Position numbers and translations under genes: made by a program. A stretch of DNA of 64,000 nucleotides, taken from contig JBCCWR010000002.1 of the NCBI GenBank assembly GCA_039193385.1, positions 1-64,000 on the forward strand, given 5' to 3'. Positions 16,757 through 26,528 of this stretch are shown here, one piece after another. Under the pieces are notes generated by a model. That model saw nothing but the letters and a program-made list of their open reading frames with translations, did no database searches and was not told the DNA's origin. Position 1 is the first letter of the stretch. The number at the start of each line of letters is the position of its first letter. This DNA comes from JBCCWR01 sp039193385. Its GTDB lineage: Bacteria; Verrucomicrobiota; Verrucomicrobiia; Methylacidiphilales; JBCCWR01.

Positions 16757-18199
16757 TCACTGGCGAGTGCCACGCTTTCGCAAGTCATCCAACATGCTTT
16801 GCATTTGGCTGACTACCTCTGGATTTTCAGAAATCACATTGTTTTCTTCCGAGGGATCTATCCTTAAATTATAGAGGCTCGGTCTTGCTTGTGGCTCATA
16901 GACTTGTTTGAGCTTGTCGGGCAGGTTATCGGGCATTTTTCCATCCACATATTTCCAGTTTCCATGACGAATAGCCTGAATACCTGCCGCGTTGGTGGTG
17001 ATCATAGCTGGGCGGGCTTCTTGCTTCTGGCCGAGTAGGGTAGGTGCAAAGCTGATACTGTCGGGGGCATCCTGTACCGTCGGTGCATCCCCGCTGATCA
17101 CTTGCACGAGTGTCGCGTAGATATCTACAATATTGACGGGGGTATCACTTACTGCTCCGACAGAGATTTTCCCATCCCAACGAACCAGCAAAGGAACGCG
17201 TGCACCCCCTTCATAGATTGAGTGTTTGTCACCGCGGTATTTTCCATTCAATGCCAGGCCTTGGGCAATTGCCTGTTTTTCCGGACGCTGTTTATCTGCC
17301 ATGGGGATATCAGCGCCGTTGTCTGCTGTGAAAATAATTATGGTTTCCTCATCGATACCCTCGTATTCGAGTGCCCTTATGATTCGCCCTACTGACAAGT
17401 CGAGATCCTGGATAAAGTCGCCAAAAGCCCCGGCTCCGCTGGCACCACGCATGGTCTCCGAGGGAACGATGGGGTGGTGGGTAGCAGCTGGTGCGAAGTA
17501 AAGAAAGAAAGGTTGATTGGATCCACTACGATGTGTTTTTTTGATCCACTCTATAGCTTTGTCTGTCATAAACTCTGAGGCCGTCTCTCGGTTGCGCTGA
17601 GGGGCATCAAGTCCCAAATACTTCTTACCATAAAAGCTGCTCGCGTAAGGACTGAGTTTCTTGGATCGCAAACCCCATACTCCATCATTTTCGATCCACA
17701 CTCGAAGCATATCATCAAGGTTTTGTGGAAGACCGAAATGATAATCAAACCCAACATCATTCGGCCCAGGCGATAGCTTCTCAGTCCATACGACAGGTCT
17801 TTTATTACCATAACCCAAATGCCACTTACCGATTTGCGCGGTGGTGTAGCCGAGCTTTTGAAAATACTTGGGGAGTGTGGTGCGATCGGTCGCAACGACC
17901 AAAGGATCATACACATTTACAACACCAAAGGGAAGCGGGCCGCGCCAGGCATATTCCCCAGTTAACAATGCGTAGCGCGTCGGTGAGCAGATGGAGCCTG
18001 GCGCGTTGGCGTTGGTAAACATCATTCCCTTTTCAGCCAGCTGATTGAGGCTCGGAGTTCGTATGAATTCCTTAGACGCACCATAGGCATTGACATGGCC
18101 CACGCCAAAGTCATCCGCCATAATCAATACTACATTGGGCTTTCCGTTAAGGATGCTTACTCCCAGTAAGCTTATGAGGAATGCACTGAGTGTCTTCAC
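16757..18199 (-). CDS. Exported sulfatase (arylsulfatase type, S1 family)
   Basis: 480 aa from a GTG start, with a signal peptide of about 18 residues. The metal-binding VLIMADDFG and the active-site signature CSPTRYALLTG (Cys71 is converted to formylglycine) identify a type I sulfatase; further ligands are in FTADNGAD and GKYRG. It removes sulfate esters from polysaccharide-derived sugars. The anaerobic or FGE maturase is not in the window. It lies immediately downstream of a GH29 gene on the same strand, which suggests a sulfated fucose substrate; the exact regiospecificity cannot be read. Confidence 0.92.
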   Translation of the reverse strand: MKTLSAFLISLLGVSILNGKPNVVLIMADDFGVGHVNAYGASKEFIRTPSLNQLAEKGMMFTNANAPGSICSPTRYALLTGEYAWRGPLPFGVVNVYDPLVVATDRTTLPKYFQKLGYTTAQIGKWHLGYGNKRPVVWTEKLSPGPNDVGFDYHFGLPQNLDDMLRVWIENDGVWGLRSKKLSPYASSFYGKKYLGLDAPQRNRETASEFMTDKAIEWIKKTHRSGSNQPFFLYFAPAATHHPIVPSETMRGASGAGAFGDFIQDLDLSVGRIIRALEYEGIDEETIIIFTADNGADIPMADKQRPEKQAIAQGLALNGKYRGDKHSIYEGGARVPLLVRWDGKISVGAVSDTPVNIVDIYATLVQVISGDAPTVQDAPDSISFAPTLLGQKQEARPAMITTNAAGIQAIRHGNWKYVDGKMPDNLPDKLKQVYEPQARPSLYNLRIDPSEENNVISENPEVVSQMQSMLDDLRKRGTRQ

Positions 18200-18259
18200 A
18201 AAAGCACAGTATAGCCCTTACGATTAGATTGTCGAATAGGGCCAAACATCAGGGACTCG

Positions 18260-19381
18260 TTATTTAATTCCTGGCATTTTCTGAATATTGGGAACTGACT
18301 TCTTAATAGGATTTGCCTTCAGGAGCTCGGCGGTTTCTGCAAGGATCGCATAGGCTTCTGGTTGTACGACCCCATTGCCGTCAGGCCCTACATTAAGGAG
18401 GAGCGCTCCACCCTTTTCGTTGATATCCTTGAGTTTGTCGTAAACGGTCTGGGCACTCTTCCATGCATCATCGCTTTTCTTGTAGCCCCACGAGTAATTC
18501 ATGGTGTAACAACCTTCCCAGTGCATGGCAAAGGCGTCCTTAAAATGCTTCTGTTCCTGGGTGACGTAATCGAGTTCAAAAGTCTTCCTTTTGGCCACTC
18601 GGTTGTTGACGATGACATTGCGGTCAGCATTACGGATGGCGTTATAGAGTTCGATGCCATCTTTCATCGTCCACCACTTCACCCAATCGCCGTCGAACCA
18701 CAAAACACTTGGTTCATATTTCTCGATGAGTTCCAGCACCTGGTTGCGCTGGTAATCGACATATTCCTGTTTCCGATCATCGACGATCTGCGTGTTACGC
18801 GCATTTCCCTTTTTACCCAGATCAACGGGACGCGCTTGGGTGTGATGGTGCCAATCGAGAATACTGTAATAGAGACCAAAACGAATGCCGTGTTTATCGC
18901 AAGCTTGCTTGAGCTCCATCAGTAAGTCGCGGTCTTTGATCGGAGTAGCCGCAATGTCATAGTCCGTATAGGCACTATCCCAGAGGCAGAAACCTTCATG
19001 GTGCTTTGAAGTAATGACCAGATAAGTCATACCTGCCTTTTTGGCCGCAGACACGATGGTCTCAGCATCGAAGTCAGCAGGGTTGAATTCCTTGGCCAAC
19101 TCGGCGTATTCCTCCCGATCGATATTCAAGGTGCCCATGATCCATTCGGAGTAGACACTCCCGCCCCCGCCATTTTTATTGGGGAGGCGCTGGTCTTTCC
19201 ATTCGCCCCCCAATATGGAATACAAGCCAAAGTGGATGAACATGCCGTATTGCGTATCGGCAAACCACTGCATGCGCGTGTTATATTCTTCAAGGGATTC
19301 GGACTTAAGTTCAGCAGCCTGAGATAAGGAATTACTGGAAACGATAAAAATGGATACGAGGACTATTAATGATCTTTTCAT
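18260..19381 (-). CDS. Exported alpha-L-fucosidase, GH29 family (short form)
   Basis: 373 aa with a signal peptide of about 22 residues and only the catalytic TIM barrel. Signature segments are YGMFIHFGLYSILGGEW, YLVITSKHHEGFCLWD, GLYYSILDWHHH and the nucleophile Asp230 in VLWFDGDW. Shorter than the 619-aa GH29 at 11.5 kb, lacking the C-terminal sandwich, so the pair may act on different linkages or positions. First gene of a minus-strand series fucosidase, sulfatase, DUF1080, oxidoreductase. The upstream region has an AAAGTTAA-type motif (19388-19404). Confidence 0.92.
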   Translation of the reverse strand: MKRSLIVLVSIFIVSSNSLSQAAELKSESLEEYNTRMQWFADTQYGMFIHFGLYSILGGEWKDQRLPNKNGGGGSVYSEWIMGTLNIDREEYAELAKEFNPADFDAETIVSAAKKAGMTYLVITSKHHEGFCLWDSAYTDYDIAATPIKDRDLLMELKQACDKHGIRFGLYYSILDWHHHTQARPVDLGKKGNARNTQIVDDRKQEYVDYQRNQVLELIEKYEPSVLWFDGDWVKWWTMKDGIELYNAIRNADRNVIVNNRVAKRKTFELDYVTQEQKHFKDAFAMHWEGCYTMNYSWGYKKSDDAWKSAQTVYDKLKDINEKGGALLLNVGPDGNGVVQPEAYAILAETAELLKANPIKKSVPNIQKMPGIK

Positions 19382-19387
19382 AACAAA

Positions 19388-19404
19388 ATAAAGTTAATTT
19401 GAAC
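19388..19404 (+). promoter_or_regulatory. Candidate operator, AAAGTTAA-type motif
   Basis: ATAAAGTTAATTTGAAC lies directly upstream of the minus-strand GH29 start. It resembles the two ATAAAGTTAAARTTAAC copies upstream of the beta-helix lyase at 28372, and the core AAAGTTAA also occurs upstream of the DUF5060 gene (23709-23716, minus strand). AT-rich background makes chance matches possible. Confidence 0.3.
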
Positions 19405-19406
19405 TA

Positions 19407-19433
19407 TTTTTTGCATTAAACCAATGCAAAAAA
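19407..19433. terminator. Bidirectional hairpin with T/A tracts
   Basis: TTTTTTGCATT pairs perfectly with AATGCAAAAAA around a 5-nt loop, between the stop of the DUF5060 gene and the start of the GH29 gene. The stem is AT-rich, so it would be a weak terminator, or alternatively an operator for the adjacent GH29 promoter. Confidence 0.3.
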
Positions 19434-19584
19434 AGAAAAAAAGGAGGCGAAAAAGAAAAATTACACCCAGGAGGAGCAGCCTTTCTCTGGAGTTAATTAG
19501 AAAAAGGCTACAGGCCAGACGCGATTGAAATGACATTAGCCGCACCATTGAGACTTAAACCCACATCATGCGGGTTCAATCAGA

Positions 19585-22500
19585 TTAGTCGGTCTCTAAA
19601 AATGCGCTGGATATAATCTGCAGGCCAGACATTGCATCAACACCTCCATTGGATTGAAGCTGTCCCGTTATCTCACCTGTGCTAGTGGAAGTGTACGTAA
19701 AGTCTATGTAGTTTACGCTGGGCATCCTAAAGAATTCGTTATTTGCTGGCACACTAAACAAACCTGAATTAACCGCATAATTACCAGTGCCTGAAACTTG
19801 CCCGAAAATACGGATGGTGTATTCCGTATCTGGACTTAAGCCGCTAAAGCGCCAGCGGAGGTTTTTACCAGCTACCCTTAGCTGCGTATAGACTAAATCC
19901 CTTCCCAGTGTGTCATTCGCATTGGTGTCCTCCCAAGTTCGATAAACCCTTCCTTCGTAATTCAACTCAAATTGAACCGATGTCGTATTACCCTGTCCAT
20001 CGATCAGGTTACTGAGCGTCGGATTGGTTATTAATGATAGGGCATCTCCCGGGCCTACAACGAGACTGTTCCATGCTCCTTCCTGCCCCGCTAAAGGTAC
20101 CATGGCAGCATTTCCCGGTGTTGTGTCAGAACCAGCATAGGTGTTTACGCCACCCGTCTTTGTGGTATCGAAGTCGATGCTGATTAGATCGCTAACTTCT
20201 GTTACATCAATCTCCAACTGAACCTCTGCAAGGCCTCCCTGACCATCAGATGCCTCTATCACAAAGACGTTATTGCCTGCATCACTGTTGGTAGGCGTTC
20301 CGCTCAGAGTTCCATCAGCCGCCACATTCAACCAACCTGGACCAGAGACTTTGCTATAGCTCAATACATCACCATCGACATCAGTGGCTGTGCCGGCAAT
20401 CGTGCCACTGTAAACGCTGCCTCCGCTTGCACCCCCTACCGTGATCACATCCTCACCAAAGGTTGGTTGATAGTTAAAGGCTGAGGTAGTGCTGGAAGTG
20501 ATCTGCAAGCCAGACATAGCACTGATGGTGCCATCGGAATTGAGTCGGCCGGTGATTTGGCCCTGGCTATCCGAGACCACAGTAAAGTCCATATAATTCT
20601 GCAGGGGCATCGGAATCAGTGAGCTATTGACTGCAAAATAACCACGATTGCTGGACCAGCCATCAGAACCGGAAACCTGGCCGAAGACACGGATGGTGTA
20701 TTGGGTATCCGGCCGCAAGCCATTGAAGCGCCATTTCAGATTTCTGCCTGCTATACCATACTGCGTATAGACCACATCGCGCCCTAGTAAATCAGGTGTA
20801 CTGCTATCTTCCCAGGTTCGATAAACTAGCCCTTGGTAATTCAATTCAAAATGAACTGATGTCGCTTGTCCTTTGCCATCTATGAGATTACTAAGCACCG
20901 GATTGGTTCGTAGAGATTGGGTATCTCCAGAACCCACCCCAAGACTATTCCACAAACCACTCTGGCCGGGCAGAGGCATCATACTGGCATTTCCAGGGGT
21001 TATGCCTGAGCCGGAATACGTATTCATACTACCGGTCTTCGTGGTATCAAAATCGATACTGAGCAAAGCTTGCGCTGCTACCACTGTAATGTTGAGCTGA
21101 ACTTCATCCGTGCCGCCCTGGCCATCTGCAACCATAACGGTGAAGTAGTTAACGCCCAGATCGCTCGATGTAGGCGTGCCGCTGAGCGTACCATCCGCTG
21201 CTATAGTGAGCCACGGTAATCCAGAGACTTTGCTGTATGTTAGCGTGTCTCCATCAGCATCTGTGGCTGATCCTGCGATGGTGTCGCTGTAAGCAACGTC
21301 TTCGTTGGCATCAAGACCATTGATAGGGTCGACGTTAAAGACAGGTGGGTTGTTTGGCGGTGTCGGGCCTCCAGCGATACTACCAGATGCGTAGATACGA
21401 ATGTCATCTAAAGTCGAGAATTCTTTAGCTGCACCATTAGCATTACCTTTAAATCGGAATCGAGTTTGATTTGTCAGGGTATAATCAGCAATCGTAACTC
21501 TCTCGTCGACATAAGTTGTCCAGTTACGCGGGTCATCGCTTGTCAATTTACCTCGCCCAATTTTGTGGACTCCGGTCCAGCTTTTTCCGCTGTTGGTAGA
21601 CATCTCCAATTTGTGTCCTTCTCCACTTTCCAGGTTGGCTAAACTGAAGGTATATTCCACTGTCACCTCGGTATAGCCATCTAGCGGAAGATCATGGGTG
21701 CTTGAGAGTGTAGAATCGTCTCCGTTTTGAATGACTCTGATTCTGTAACTTCCGTCACCATTCTCTACCCTTATGCATCGGGCACCCCCACTCGCCCAGT
21801 TGCCAAAACCACTTTCGAAATCGTCGGATTGAATGAGGGATTCATTGCCGGAGACGACCAGAAGGTTCATCGTCGCGATATCGTTTTCACCGTTTCCATT
21901 AGAAACATTTATTGTAAAAGTATTACTTCCGATATCTGCGGCGGAGGGGGTTCCACTTAGCGTGCCATCCGCAGCGACACTTAACCATCCCGGTCCGGAG
22001 ATCTTTAGGTAGCTAACGGTATCTCCATTTGGGTCAAAGGCTCGGTCCGCGATGGAACCGGTGTAAGCGTTTCCACTGTAGGCTTTGTTTGCGATTAATG
22101 AATCGATGATGAAGTTTGGCGCTGTAGGTTCGGTCCCCGCCTTATACATCTGGACCGCCAGGTAGGGATCGTTGGGCATGGTGATGGAGAAACTACCGGA
22201 TTGGATGCCCTTATCGGTTATTGTCATATTCCACGTATCCAGCAAGCTCACTCGGTAATCGATACCGGCAGGCATATTATAGTTGCGGCTGGTGGCGGTC
22301 TGGTCGCCATAGTAATAAAGAAAATAGTCGTCTCCGTTTTGGGCGGCTTGCTCATCACCGCTGACGGGTTCGAGTTTCTTCTCGGGGATATGATTCATTA
22401 GTGTATCGAACCAATCGATACGTGCAGGACTGGTGCCTTTTAAGCTGCCTCCCCGTGACCACCAAAGAATATTGTCCGGCGAAAGGTAACACTCGCCATG

Positions 22501-23649
22501 ACCTAAATAGGTGCCTTTAACCGTGGCATCCCAATAGCGCGCCGTCATTTCCTCGCCGCTCAATTGCCCCCAGGAACTGGCTACGTCGCCCTCATACTTC
22601 GCCTCGTCATAGACTACGGGTTTTTGGTATCTATCACGAAGTTCGAGCCCTCCGTCCTTTAAACCACTGGCATCACCCTGGTAACTGACGTGAGTAACCC
22701 ACGATTTATTATGATCGAAAACATTTTTTGGAAAACCGGGATAATTATGGATGCTTCTAAGGTGGTCATAGGGGTCTTTGTTTTGAAAAAAAGTTCCCAT
22801 AGCATCCCAAAAATCATCGGGAAACCCTACCAGATGATACTCGTTGGCCATGGACCACCACACATTGCGGTAGCATGCGAGCCGCGCGATCATGTAGTCC
22901 CAGTAGCGCTCCATTTCTTCCTGGGTTTGGTTGTTTTTGAATCCGAAAGTCAAACCGTTGTAAGAATCGTAGGGATGCATGACGATGATATCTGCTTCGA
23001 TTCCGAGATCTTGGAGTTGATTCAAACGCATTTCCAAATTGTGCCAGAAGTCGGGGTTGAAACGGGTGAAATCCCAGTTCTCCAGGGTGCCTTCCACCGG
23101 ATAATGCTCTGGCTCTACATCGTTCCCGTAGTTGAATGATTTCGGGAATATGCATATCCTAATTTTGTTAAATCTGTGTTGACTGAGGGTCTCTAGGGTC
23201 CGATCTTGCAAGGCAGTGGTCTGGTTGATCCAGCCATAAACCGTAGTGCCATTCTCAAAGTAGGGAGTGCCATCTTCATATTGGAAATGGAAGGTGTCTC
23301 GCACGCTGACTGGGCCGCGATTGTTTCCGGTAGGCGGCACACAGGTAAACGAGCCAGCCTGGCCGTCCAAAGCCGGTGCGTTGCTAACAGTTGTGTAATT
23401 CCAGACACCTTCAGAGCGTGGCATGAAACGGATTTTGTAGATCCCGTTTCCATCATAGAAACCGGGAACCGTGATACTGGTGCTTCCTTGGCTAAAGTTA
23501 GCATCGAGGGTGACATCGACATAGGGATTACCGCTTGACGGGCCAGACAGTGTGACTTCAAAGCAGTCCCATTTTTCAACAGACTGGGCATTCAGAGAGA
23601 CAAAGGAGAAGCAAAGTGCGAGCAATAGTGGGATATAGTTTTTTTTCAT
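19585..23649 (-). CDS. DUF5060 glycoside hydrolase with Ig-like and duplicated C-terminal modules
   Basis: 1354 aa, signal peptide about 1-21. Residues about 25-105 match the DUF5060 beta-sandwich, followed by a TIM-barrel glycoside hydrolase domain to about residue 500 (SMANEYH with the Asn-Glu acid/base pair and VVYDEAKYEG as candidate nucleophile). Three cadherin/He_PIG-like segments contain the recurring GWLxVAADGTLSGTP. A carbohydrate-binding-like region surrounds residue 620-750. Two copies of a roughly 180-aa module beginning SIDFDTTKTG close the protein. It is probably a secreted or surface glycanase; substrate unknown. Transcribed alone on the minus strand upstream of the GH29-sulfatase series. 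AAGGAG lies about 13 bases before the ATG. Confidence 0.85.
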   Translation of the reverse strand: MKKNYIPLLLALCFSFVSLNAQSVEKWDCFEVTLSGPSSGNPYVDVTLDANFSQGSTSITVPGFYDGNGIYKIRFMPRSEGVWNYTTVSNAPALDGQAGSFTCVPPTGNNRGPVSVRDTFHFQYEDGTPYFENGTTVYGWINQTTALQDRTLETLSQHRFNKIRICIFPKSFNYGNDVEPEHYPVEGTLENWDFTRFNPDFWHNLEMRLNQLQDLGIEADIIVMHPYDSYNGLTFGFKNNQTQEEMERYWDYMIARLACYRNVWWSMANEYHLVGFPDDFWDAMGTFFQNKDPYDHLRSIHNYPGFPKNVFDHNKSWVTHVSYQGDASGLKDGGLELRDRYQKPVVYDEAKYEGDVASSWGQLSGEEMTARYWDATVKGTYLGHGECYLSPDNILWWSRGGSLKGTSPARIDWFDTLMNHIPEKKLEPVSGDEQAAQNGDDYFLYYYGDQTATSRNYNMPAGIDYRVSLLDTWNMTITDKGIQSGSFSITMPNDPYLAVQMYKAGTEPTAPNFIIDSLIANKAYSGNAYTGSIADRAFDPNGDTVSYLKISGPGWLSVAADGTLSGTPSAADIGSNTFTINVSNGNGENDIATMNLLVVSGNESLIQSDDFESGFGNWASGGARCIRVENGDGSYRIRVIQNGDDSTLSSTHDLPLDGYTEVTVEYTFSLANLESGEGHKLEMSTNSGKSWTGVHKIGRGKLTSDDPRNWTTYVDERVTIADYTLTNQTRFRFKGNANGAAKEFSTLDDIRIYASGSIAGGPTPPNNPPVFNVDPINGLDANEDVAYSDTIAGSATDADGDTLTYSKVSGLPWLTIAADGTLSGTPTSSDLGVNYFTVMVADGQGGTDEVQLNITVVAAQALLSIDFDTTKTGSMNTYSGSGITPGNASMMPLPGQSGLWNSLGVGSGDTQSLRTNPVLSNLIDGKGQATSVHFELNYQGLVYRTWEDSSTPDLLGRDVVYTQYGIAGRNLKWRFNGLRPDTQYTIRVFGQVSGSDGWSSNRGYFAVNSSLIPMPLQNYMDFTVVSDSQGQITGRLNSDGTISAMSGLQITSSTTSAFNYQPTFGEDVITVGGASGGSVYSGTIAGTATDVDGDVLSYSKVSGPGWLNVAADGTLSGTPTNSDAGNNVFVIEASDGQGGLAEVQLEIDVTEVSDLISIDFDTTKTGGVNTYAGSDTTPGNAAMVPLAGQEGAWNSLVVGPGDALSLITNPTLSNLIDGQGNTTSVQFELNYEGRVYRTWEDTNANDTLGRDLVYTQLRVAGKNLRWRFSGLSPDTEYTIRIFGQVSGTGNYAVNSGLFSVPANNEFFRMPSVNYIDFTYTSTSTGEITGQLQSNGGVDAMSGLQIISSAFLETD

Positions 23650-23922
23650 AACGATGTCCTAACTCCTTAAGCAGTCGTTGGGGTTTATTCTAGGGAGAGA
23701 GCAAAGGTTTAACTTTTTATAATCCATATTGTTATTATGGTTTTTATTGAATATGTGGTTATGTTGGCAAATATAAGTTGGCTCGTCAATATAATCTACT
23801 TTTTAATGTTAAGACCTAGTCATCGCGCTTACAACGAGTTCAAGCGGCCTAGCCTGTAGCCTCTAAGAGATGCAAAAAAGCTATTCTCGGCCAAAGTAGA
23901 TAACAAAATACCCAAAAGAGCA
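23650..23922. other. AT-rich upstream region of the DUF5060 gene
   Basis: About 270 bases without a gene. On the minus strand it should contain the promoter of the DUF5060 gene; an AAAGTTAA core occurs at 23709-23716. Nothing else recognisable. Confidence 0.4.
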
Positions 23923-24105
23923 GTGTTTTTGGGTTTTATAGATCGTTGGCCAAGAGTTGTAGAGTCTGAGCATCGCGAAGTTCTAAGGTTATGCGAAAGT
24001 CACAAACTGCATGGAAAAGCCATCGGTTTCTTTGATAGGCCAATTTTGTGTTCTGCGATTCTCAATGAAGTGCTTAAGTGGACATTGGACAAAAAGTTGG
24101 CTTAA
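23923..24105 (+). pseudogene. C-terminal remnant of a VapC-like PIN domain toxin
   Basis: The frame encodes about 60 residues that align by eye with the C-terminal half of VapC toxins: a helical FIDRWPRVVESEHREVL, then LHGKAIGFFDRPILCSAIL (family pattern LHGxGIGWxDAHLLASAL) and LKWTLDKKLA (family pattern WTRDKRL). The N-terminal half with the first catalytic Asp is missing, and stops precede the frame. There is no adjacent antitoxin. A decayed toxin-antitoxin module. Confidence 0.5.
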
Positions 24106-24163
24106 TCTTAAGAAGAGCTAACTGACTTCTGACTTAGCTGTGTTTCTTTTGTTTTTTCACAGT

Positions 24164-25390
24164 TTAATTGCTTGGTTCATTGCTGACCGATTTCAACACA
24201 GCAATGGCTTTCTTGCGCAGTTCCTCATTCGTCGGGTTTCGTCCATGTTTTACCTTAAAGGCAGCCACGGCTCGCTTCATGCCGGTGTAATAGTTCGACA
24301 AAGTATGGTAGAATGGCTGTTCTAAATTAGTGTCATCAATGAGCCACACTCCACGGTGCTTGCCATTGATTTTTTCGTTGCAGTACAGCTCCCAATAGAG
24401 GACGAATGGACAACCCCACTCGACAGCGCTGAGACATACGTCTCGGGCGAATTCATCCTGTTTCTCAGGCGTCCCCGCCGCTGCCAAGGGAAGACCATAT
24501 TCCCCTATAAAAACACGCTTACCTTGAAATCCGGGTTTGGAGGGCAGTTTCGACTCGATGTAGTCCAAGGCTTTCTGCAGCGCTTCCCGCACATTGTCTT
24601 TGTTGGGTTTGGTCGTGTCATAACTCGAGTAAGATACGTAGTCCAACGTGGTATGGGGAAGCACATCGTTGACCAGGCACTTGCCACCCTTCATCCCCTT
24701 AGCCACCAAGTTGACCTCAGTGTAATGATAGAGGGAAATACCATCCACGGGCACCTCTCGCTTTGCATCATCAATGGCTTCCTGACGTACGTTGAGCCAG
24801 TCGATCATGCCCTTGATAGCCTCAGGCGTAGGATCTTTGGTCCGGTCGGTTCCTTGATGAAGGAGCCAATCTCCCTCCCAATGTCCAAGGAGAAATGTCT
24901 TACCGGTGCCTTGGTATGTCGTCAACAAATAGGTGGCCAAGGCCTTTATCTCACCATAAGTGGCATCACGCTCTGCTTTGGAAAAACCATCTTGCCATCT
25001 CACCGGAGCAAAGGTATTGACCCAGATGAGGTAGTAGGCAAAAGGCATGTCCAACACGGCTTTCATGGAGGGCTCTTTGTGAGCCAGATCGGTCAAAGAC
25101 TGGATGTCATCGCGGGGCGGTAGCCCATAGAGCTTGCCCTTATAGCGTTCACTCATAGCAAACTTCAGAAGATTGGAGCCCATGGCCAGAATACGCTCTG
25201 CCGTCTCGACCAGAGTGGTCTTCTCGGTGAACTGATATTTCACGCCGATGGTCTGAGTTCCGAGGACGTAGTTGGTGGTATCTATCTCAGACTCAGGACT
25301 GGGTCCGTTCAAAATCTGCGCGCTACTTGCGTTTACCCAGAGATGTATGATAACGAAAGCCAAGAAGCACGTATGATATTTCACGTTCAT
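24164..25390 (-). CDS. Exported TIM-barrel glycoside hydrolase (GH5/39-like), unassigned family
   Basis: 408 aa from ATG 25390 (the frame extends to 25468). Signal peptide about 1-24. The pattern of conserved segments fits a clan-A retaining hydrolase: FLLGHWEGDW, DYVSYSSYDT, RVFIGEYGLPL with the Glu as candidate nucleophile, and VLYWELYCNE near the end. I cannot name the GH family with certainty. A C-terminal helical tail (about 370-408) follows the barrel. It is flanked by an SGNH esterase on the same strand and belongs to the same polysaccharide region. Confidence 0.7.
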   Translation of the reverse strand: MNVKYHTCFLAFVIIHLWVNASSAQILNGPSPESEIDTTNYVLGTQTIGVKYQFTEKTTLVETAERILAMGSNLLKFAMSERYKGKLYGLPPRDDIQSLTDLAHKEPSMKAVLDMPFAYYLIWVNTFAPVRWQDGFSKAERDATYGEIKALATYLLTTYQGTGKTFLLGHWEGDWLLHQGTDRTKDPTPEAIKGMIDWLNVRQEAIDDAKREVPVDGISLYHYTEVNLVAKGMKGGKCLVNDVLPHTTLDYVSYSSYDTTKPNKDNVREALQKALDYIESKLPSKPGFQGKRVFIGEYGLPLAAAGTPEKQDEFARDVCLSAVEWGCPFVLYWELYCNEKINGKHRGVWLIDDTNLEQPFYHTLSNYYTGMKRAVAAFKVKHGRNPTNEELRKKAIAVLKSVSNEPSN

Positions 25391-25556
25391 AGGTTTCTTA
25401 CCTATGAATGTTAAAAGATAAATACAAGGATGAAAGAGAAACCTTTTCCCACCAAGACGCACGACCATTTAATGAAAAGTAAAAAGAGAAAAGAGTTCCG
25501 GTAGCTGAAAAACTGAGCACAGGACTTGGATGAAGCAAGTTAGTGGACCCTGTGGA

Positions 25557-26288
25557 TCATTCGTTTACGGCCTGCTTTGCAGCCAACTTGAGTTGATTTG
25601 CCGTTCGACTTTCCAATGAGTTGTTCCACCGAATAGTTGTCGGGTCTCTGTCTGCAAGAACTTGCATAAAAACACATGCCGCCAGGTAAGCGCCCCTCTT
25701 GCTGGGATGACTACCATCCTTCGCATAAAGAGACCGAAACAAGTTCTCATCCAAGTCGTATACGGCTCTGAACGCTAGACCCACCGGAGCTATCAAGGCC
25801 GCATTATCTCGAGCTGCCTGTTCATAGTTCTCGGCCAACTTTTTTTGCATGGTTGGAAAGTCTGGAAAACTATTGGGGTTCCGAGCATCCCCATCGCGAC
25901 GACCCCACGTCATATATAGGCACATTTTCGGCTGTGGTTTAAGATCGCTAAAAAACTGAGAAAAACCTTTGACTGCCATATGAAAAGACTTTGTATACTT
26001 GCCGGGTAAGGCGGGCGTCTGGCTTTGATCCTGTAAGATGATGAAGGACCAATCCTTACTTCTTAGTTTATCCAAGATCGCCGGGTTATTGAGATGTTGG
26101 GTGAGATTCTTTCCTCCCGGAGCGATGAAATCGAAATGGACATGCACACCTTCCCGTTTGAATAACTCAGTGACCGTTTGCTTGATTCCTTGCGTATAAC
26201 TATTGCCAATGAAAAGAATATTCTCTTCACCGAAAGCGGGCAGCGTAGTGGCTAAGGCAACAAATAAAATATTAAGCATGCGCACCAT
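25557..26288 (-). CDS. Exported SGNH/GDSL hydrolase
   Basis: 243 aa from ATG 26288; a TTG at 26348 opens a longer frame but the later ATG gives a clean signal peptide. Block I is ILFIGNSYTQG (catalytic Ser30), block V is DGSHPSKRGAYL with the catalytic Asp and His, and FIILQDQSQTP lies between. Such enzymes remove acetyl or other acyl groups from polysaccharides. Separated by about 165 bases from the TIM-barrel hydrolase downstream on the same strand. An esterase role on an acylated or sulfated glycan is inferred from context. Confidence 0.85.
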   Translation of the reverse strand: MVRMLNILFVALATTLPAFGEENILFIGNSYTQGIKQTVTELFKREGVHVHFDFIAPGGKNLTQHLNNPAILDKLRSKDWSFIILQDQSQTPALPGKYTKSFHMAVKGFSQFFSDLKPQPKMCLYMTWGRRDGDARNPNSFPDFPTMQKKLAENYEQAARDNAALIAPVGLAFRAVYDLDENLFRSLYAKDGSHPSKRGAYLAACVFMQVLADRDPTTIRWNNSLESRTANQLKLAAKQAVNE

Positions 26289-26378
26289 TGAGAAAAGTAT
26301 CTTTGAGATTACCCAAGTAAGAATGCCGGTGCCCTTTAGTGGATTCAATTCCTAATGAGAACGATACGTTCCCTTTTT

Positions 26379-26510
26379 CTACAAAGGAAGAATGAAGAAA
26401 AATGACAGACATTTAATAACGATGAGAGTTGCTTCGCATTTAAATAGAGCTATAAACCAAGCCGAAACCAGTGCCATTACGATGCAAAAGAAATTTAAAA
26501 TATTACCCAT
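26379..26510 (-). CDS. Possible small membrane peptide carrying the R2 repeat
   Basis: 43 aa from ATG 26510, almost entirely hydrophobic, with the segment ALFKCEATLIVIKCLSFFF. The CEATLI.IK.FSF pattern recurs at 13458 and 62342 where the frames are broken, so this may be the only intact copy of a small membrane protein family, or a chance frame over a repeat. Divergent from the SulP gene, whose start is 19 bases away. Confidence 0.3.
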   Translation of the reverse strand: MGNILNFFCIVMALVSAWFIALFKCEATLIVIKCLSFFFILPL

Positions 26511-26528
26511 GACGGACGGACCCTTTTT

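Noticed and set aside
18362..18925. 187-codon plus-strand frame
   Set aside because: Antisense to the GH29 catalytic core, which has all family motifs.
24356..25123. 255-codon plus-strand frame
   Set aside because: Antisense to the TIM-barrel hydrolase gene, which has a signal peptide and conserved Glu motifs.
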